A DNA stretch of 9,124 nt, from positions 1-9,124 of the forward strand of contig CAKQWJ010000042.1 in the NCBI GenBank assembly GCA_934278925.1. The letters run 5' to 3'. The notes below the pieces were generated by a model. That model worked only from the letters and a program-made list of their open reading frames with translations, ran no database searches and was not told where the DNA came from. This document shows, in pieces, positions 7,067 through 9,124 of this stretch (the first letter of the stretch is position 1; each line of letters opens with the position of its first letter). A program made the position numbers and the translations under genes. This DNA comes from an uncultured Clostridia bacterium (GTDB lineage: Bacteria; Bacillota; Clostridia; Peptostreptococcales; Anaerovoracaceae).

Positions 7067-8413
7067 CTAGTCTTCCGGAATCTCGATTGTCGCGTTCTTC
7101 CTCTTCCCCAAAATAAAGAGGATTGCCGCATATACCAGGCAAATGCTTTCGGAAATCGGTGTGGTCCACCAAATGCCTTCGCCGCCGAAAATTCTCGTCA
7201 TCAGCACCAGCACTATCAGCATCACCACGATGGCTCTGCCGATGGTGATGGAAACCGCTTTCCCCGCATGCTCGATGGATGCAAAATATCCGGCCAGCAC
7301 CACGGTGAATCCCGCCGGCACAAAGGAGATGCAGAAAATCCGCAATGCGTGTACCGTGTAGTTTCTCAGGTGGGTCAAATCCGCCGGAATGAACAGCTTC
7401 GCCAACAGGCCTCCGCCGAATACGGACAGCATCACGGTGACCGCCGCAAAACCCGCCGCCGTAATCAGGCCGTACCGGAGCAGCTTGGCCGTGGCGGATT
7501 TTTCTTTTTTCCCGTGATAGAAGCTGATCAGCGGCTGGCTGCCCTGAGCGATGCCCGTCATGGAATAGATGTACAAAGCGTTCACGTAGTTGATGATGGT
7601 GTAGCTGACCAAAGCCTCGTCCCCCAGATACGCCGCAATGGCGTGGTTGAAAAAATACACCGTCAAACCGGCAGACAGTTCCGTAATGCCGGAGGAAAGC
7701 CCGTTCTTCATGGCCCGCACAATGGTGCCCCCGCTGAAGTGAAAGCGGGTGAAATGCAGCACGGCTTCCTTGGACAGGAAGTGCCGCAGGTACAGGGTCG
7801 TAACCCCCACCTGGGACAGTGCCGTGGCGATGGCCGCACCGAAGACCCCCAGCGGGAATACGATGACCAGCAGGTAATCCATGATGCAGTTCAGGATGAC
7901 GCCCACCATCACGATTTTGGTGGCTTTCTTCGGGTGCCCGTCCGCCTTCAGCAGAATCTCAAAGGAATAGGACACGATAAATACCACCGCAAAAGGAGCG
8001 ATGGTTCCGATGTATTTCGTCACATAGGGCAGGGTGGCTTTGGTGGCCCCCAGGAACAGAGCCAGCTCCTCCAGCTTCCAGAGCAGGAGCCCGGAAATCA
8101 GGAGGGACAGCACAATCAGGAACGCAAAGTTCTGGCTGAAAATCTCGTTGGCTTTTTCCTTCCGGCCTTCTCCCAAAGAGATGGAAACCACCGTGGAGGT
8201 GCCCACCGCGAACATCAGGGACAGGGCAAACAGCGCCGTCACAAACGGCGATGCGATGTTGATGGCGGTCATGGCCGTTACGGAAACGCCCTTCGCCACG
8301 AACAGCCCGTCCACTGCGGTGTACAGGGTGTACACCCACTGGGCCAGTATGGATGGAATGATGTATCGGATGTATTCTGAGCGAAGGGACCTAGGCTCTC
8401 CTCTCAACTGCAT
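7067..8413 (-). CDS. MATE-family multidrug/cation efflux transporter (MepA-like)
   Basis: The 448-residue membrane protein would exchange toxic cationic or aromatic compounds for H+ or Na+ across the cytoplasmic membrane. About twelve hydrophobic segments form two similar halves. MepA-like signatures are visible: YTAVDGLFVAKG (31-42, with Asp35 in the first helix), KADGHPKKATKI (156-167), ISYTIINYV-like VSYTIINYV (269-277) and GIAQGSQPLISFY (287-299). Length matches the family (about 450). The start is the ATG at 8413, preceded by GAGGT (8421-8425) 7 nt upstream. The frame stays open to 8716, but that extension is Arg/Pro/Gly-rich repeat translation with no membrane character, so I treat it as untranslated leader. 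It is probably the first gene of the MATE-ABC-mutY transcript. The natural substrate cannot be read from sequence. Confidence 0.93.
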   Translation of the reverse strand: MQLRGEPRSLRSEYIRYIIPSILAQWVYTLYTAVDGLFVAKGVSVTAMTAINIASPFVTALFALSLMFAVGTSTVVSISLGEGRKEKANEIFSQNFAFLIVLSLLISGLLLWKLEELALFLGATKATLPYVTKYIGTIAPFAVVFIVSYSFEILLKADGHPKKATKIVMVGVILNCIMDYLLVIVFPLGVFGAAIATALSQVGVTTLYLRHFLSKEAVLHFTRFHFSGGTIVRAMKNGLSSGITELSAGLTVYFFNHAIAAYLGDEALVSYTIINYVNALYIYSMTGIAQGSQPLISFYHGKKEKSATAKLLRYGLITAAGFAAVTVMLSVFGGGLLAKLFIPADLTHLRNYTVHALRIFCISFVPAGFTVVLAGYFASIEHAGKAVSITIGRAIVVMLIVLVLMTRIFGGEGIWWTTPISESICLVYAAILFILGKRKNATIEIPED

Positions 8414-8420
8414 AATGTGT

Positions 8421-8425
8421 ACCTC
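8421..8425 (-). promoter_or_regulatory. Ribosome binding site that sets the MATE start
   Basis: GAGGT on the minus strand, 7 nt before the ATG at 8413. It supports this start over upstream in-frame ATG or GTG codons inside the GC-rich leader. Confidence 0.75.
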
Positions 8426-8439
8426 GTTTCTTTGGTTGT

Positions 8440-8635
8440 GGGGGGGCCTTCTTGGGCCCCTCCGGGGCCAGTGAACCCTTCGGGGAATTGGGGCCCTCCG
8501 GGCTCCGGGCAGGGCTGCCGCCGAATTGAACCCTCCGGGGGGCCGGTGGACCCTTCGGGAAATTGGGGCCCTCCGGGGGGCGGTGGACCCTTCGGGGAAT
8601 TGGGGCCCTCCGGGCTCCGGGCAGGGCTGCCGCCG
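8440..8635. repeat. GC-rich repeat-built leader of the MATE gene
   Basis: This stretch consists of repeated GC-rich blocks. A 28-bp core running from ACCCTTCGGG to CCCTCCGGG occurs at 8475-8502, 8550-8577 and 8587-8614. A 49-bp block (core plus CTCCGGGCAGGGCTGCCGCC) is identical at 8475-8523 and 8587-8635. Nearly every copy contains small palindromes such as CCCTTCGGGG and CCCTCCGGGG; on a plus-strand RNA the former makes a C(UUCG)G tetraloop. Near the gene, GGGGCC (8443-8448), GGCCCC (8455-8460) and GGGGCC (8464-8469) allow two alternative hairpins. If the promoter at 8655-8663 is used, all of this lies in the 5' leader of the MATE mRNA. It may be a regulatory leader or simply an inserted repeat family. 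Confidence 0.8.
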
Positions 8636-8654
8636 TCCCGTTACATGACTTAAT

Positions 8655-8663
8655 ATTTTACCA
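8655..8663 (-). promoter_or_regulatory. Extended -10 promoter upstream of the MATE gene
   Basis: The minus strand reads TGGTAAAAT: a TAAAAT hexamer (8655-8660) with the TGn extension, in an AT-rich island (about 8641-8690) between GC-rich repeats. No clear -35 is seen. It has the same TGG-TAnAAT form as the corA promoter. Transcription would begin near 8648, giving a leader of about 235 nt. Confidence 0.55.
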
Positions 8664-8670
8664 TATTGTG

Positions 8671-8692
8671 CGGTTTTCTGTGTGAAAAACCG
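8671..8692. promoter_or_regulatory. Inverted repeat over the -35 region of the MATE promoter (candidate operator)
   Basis: CGGTTTT (8671-8677) and AAAACCG (8686-8692) are perfect 7-bp inverted arms with an 8-nt gap. They lie about 23-44 bases upstream of the predicted transcription start, where a repressor or activator dimer would bind. No regulator gene is present in the window, so the assignment rests on position and symmetry only. Confidence 0.4.
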
Positions 8693-8772
8693 GTGATTGG
8701 AAGGGCGCGTATCCAAGGGAAGCCGCCGGTGTGAACGCTGGGCTTCCGGGGCGCTGGGACGGCGAGGGCCCG

Positions 8773-9124
8773 GACGTGGTGCTTCATGACCCGCAAGCCC
8801 TTACTCCTTCGTCCGGGGGCACCACGTCCCTCGGGCCCGACCAGTCTTCGGCAATGCGGACGTGGTGCTTCACGACCCGCAATCCCTTGTTCCTTCGTCC
8901 GGGGGCACCACGTCCCTCGGGCCCAGCGGGCCTTCGGCGGGTCGGACGTGGTGCTTCACCGCCCGCAAGCCCTTATTCCTTCGTCCGGGGGCACCACGTC
9001 CCTCGGGCCCAGCGGGCCTCCGGCGGGTCGGACGTGGTGCTTCACCGCCCGCAAGCCCTTACTCCTTCGTCCGGGGGCACCACGTCCCTCGGGCCCAGCG
9101 GGCCTTCGGCGGGTCGGACGTGGT
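8773..9124. repeat. Right 86-bp tandem array of palindrome-ended repeats (continues past the window)
   Basis: Units at 8773-8828, 8859-8914, 8945-9000 and 9031-9086, and the start of a fifth at 9117, are again 56 bp with 30-bp linkers (period exactly 86) and in the same orientation as the left array. The 10-bp arms GACGTGGTGC/GCACCACGTC are unchanged in every complete unit. Compared with the left unit at 306-361, the unit at 9031-9086 differs at 6 of 56 positions and the unit at 8859-8914 at 3, all inside the loop. The linkers form a different family from the left ones: they begin CCTCGGGCCC, and three of the four contain GGCCCAGCGGGCC, a 5-bp stem with a 3-nt loop. Function unknown; the array is cut by the window end. 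Confidence 0.95.

Noticed and set aside
6287..8380. Long plus-strand open frame of 697 codons opposite the ABC and MATE genes
   Set aside because: It is antisense to two convincing genes, is rich in His/Arg/Gln/Gly, shows no domain, and is the expected by-product of GC-biased third positions. The same holds for the plus-strand frames at 1340-2707, 2834-3460, 3662-4597 and 4778-6151.
8414..8716. N-terminal extension of the MATE protein to an ATG at 8716
   Set aside because: The extra 101 residues come from the GC-rich repeats, lack membrane character and precede a good ribosome binding site and ATG at 8413. The promoter also lies inside this stretch.
8718..8747. 7-bp inverted repeat GGAAGCC/GGCTTCC before the right array
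   Set aside because: A 16-nt loop, no T-run and GC-rich surroundings; expected often by chance.

Overview
The window looks like chromosome of a fairly GC-rich, low-redundancy member of the Bacillota (class Clostridia is my best guess). The grounds are strong AGGAG-type ribosome binding sites, TTG start use, extended -10 promoters, a clostridial-style Fn3 cell-surface domain, and a MacB-like ABC transporter with a very large outside domain. Organism identity is inference only; no rRNA or other marker gene is present.

All five protein genes lie on the minus strand. Read in the direction of transcription (right to left) they are: a MATE-family multidrug/cation antiporter (7067-8413); a 1154-residue fused ABC ATPase/permease of MacB-like layout (3533-6997); the adenine DNA glycosylase MutY (2441-3508, TTG start); a CorA-family Mg2+ channel (1385-2326, with its own extended -10 promoter); and a low-GC protein ending in a fibronectin type III domain (593-1378). 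A perfect 14-bp stem terminator (534-571) closes the block. The 69-nt and 24-nt gaps suggest that the MATE, ABC and mutY genes share a transcript starting near 8648. corA and the Fn3 gene probably form a second unit. The two exporters could jointly shed toxic compounds, but mutY and corA are housekeeping genes and no single pathway links all five.

The least ordinary content is non-coding. Both ends of the window carry arrays of one repeat family with an exact 86-bp period: a 56-bp unit bounded by 10-bp inverted arms (GACGTGGTGC and GCACCACGTC) plus a 30-bp linker. There are five full units plus a degenerate one on the left (8-447), and four full units plus a truncated one on the right (8773-9124). 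The linkers are alike within an array and differ between arrays. The loop is pyrimidine-rich on the plus strand. This is not a CRISPR array. It most resembles a REPIN/BIME-type palindromic repeat array or an array of structured DNA/RNA elements of unknown role.

Between the right array and the MATE gene (8414-8772) there is a predicted promoter with an overlapping inverted repeat, then a roughly 200-nt leader built from GC-rich repeats (8440-8635), with three arms near the start codon that could form alternative hairpins. I found no defence, mobile-element or other clearly novel protein system. The repeat arrays and the structured leader are what deserve follow-up.
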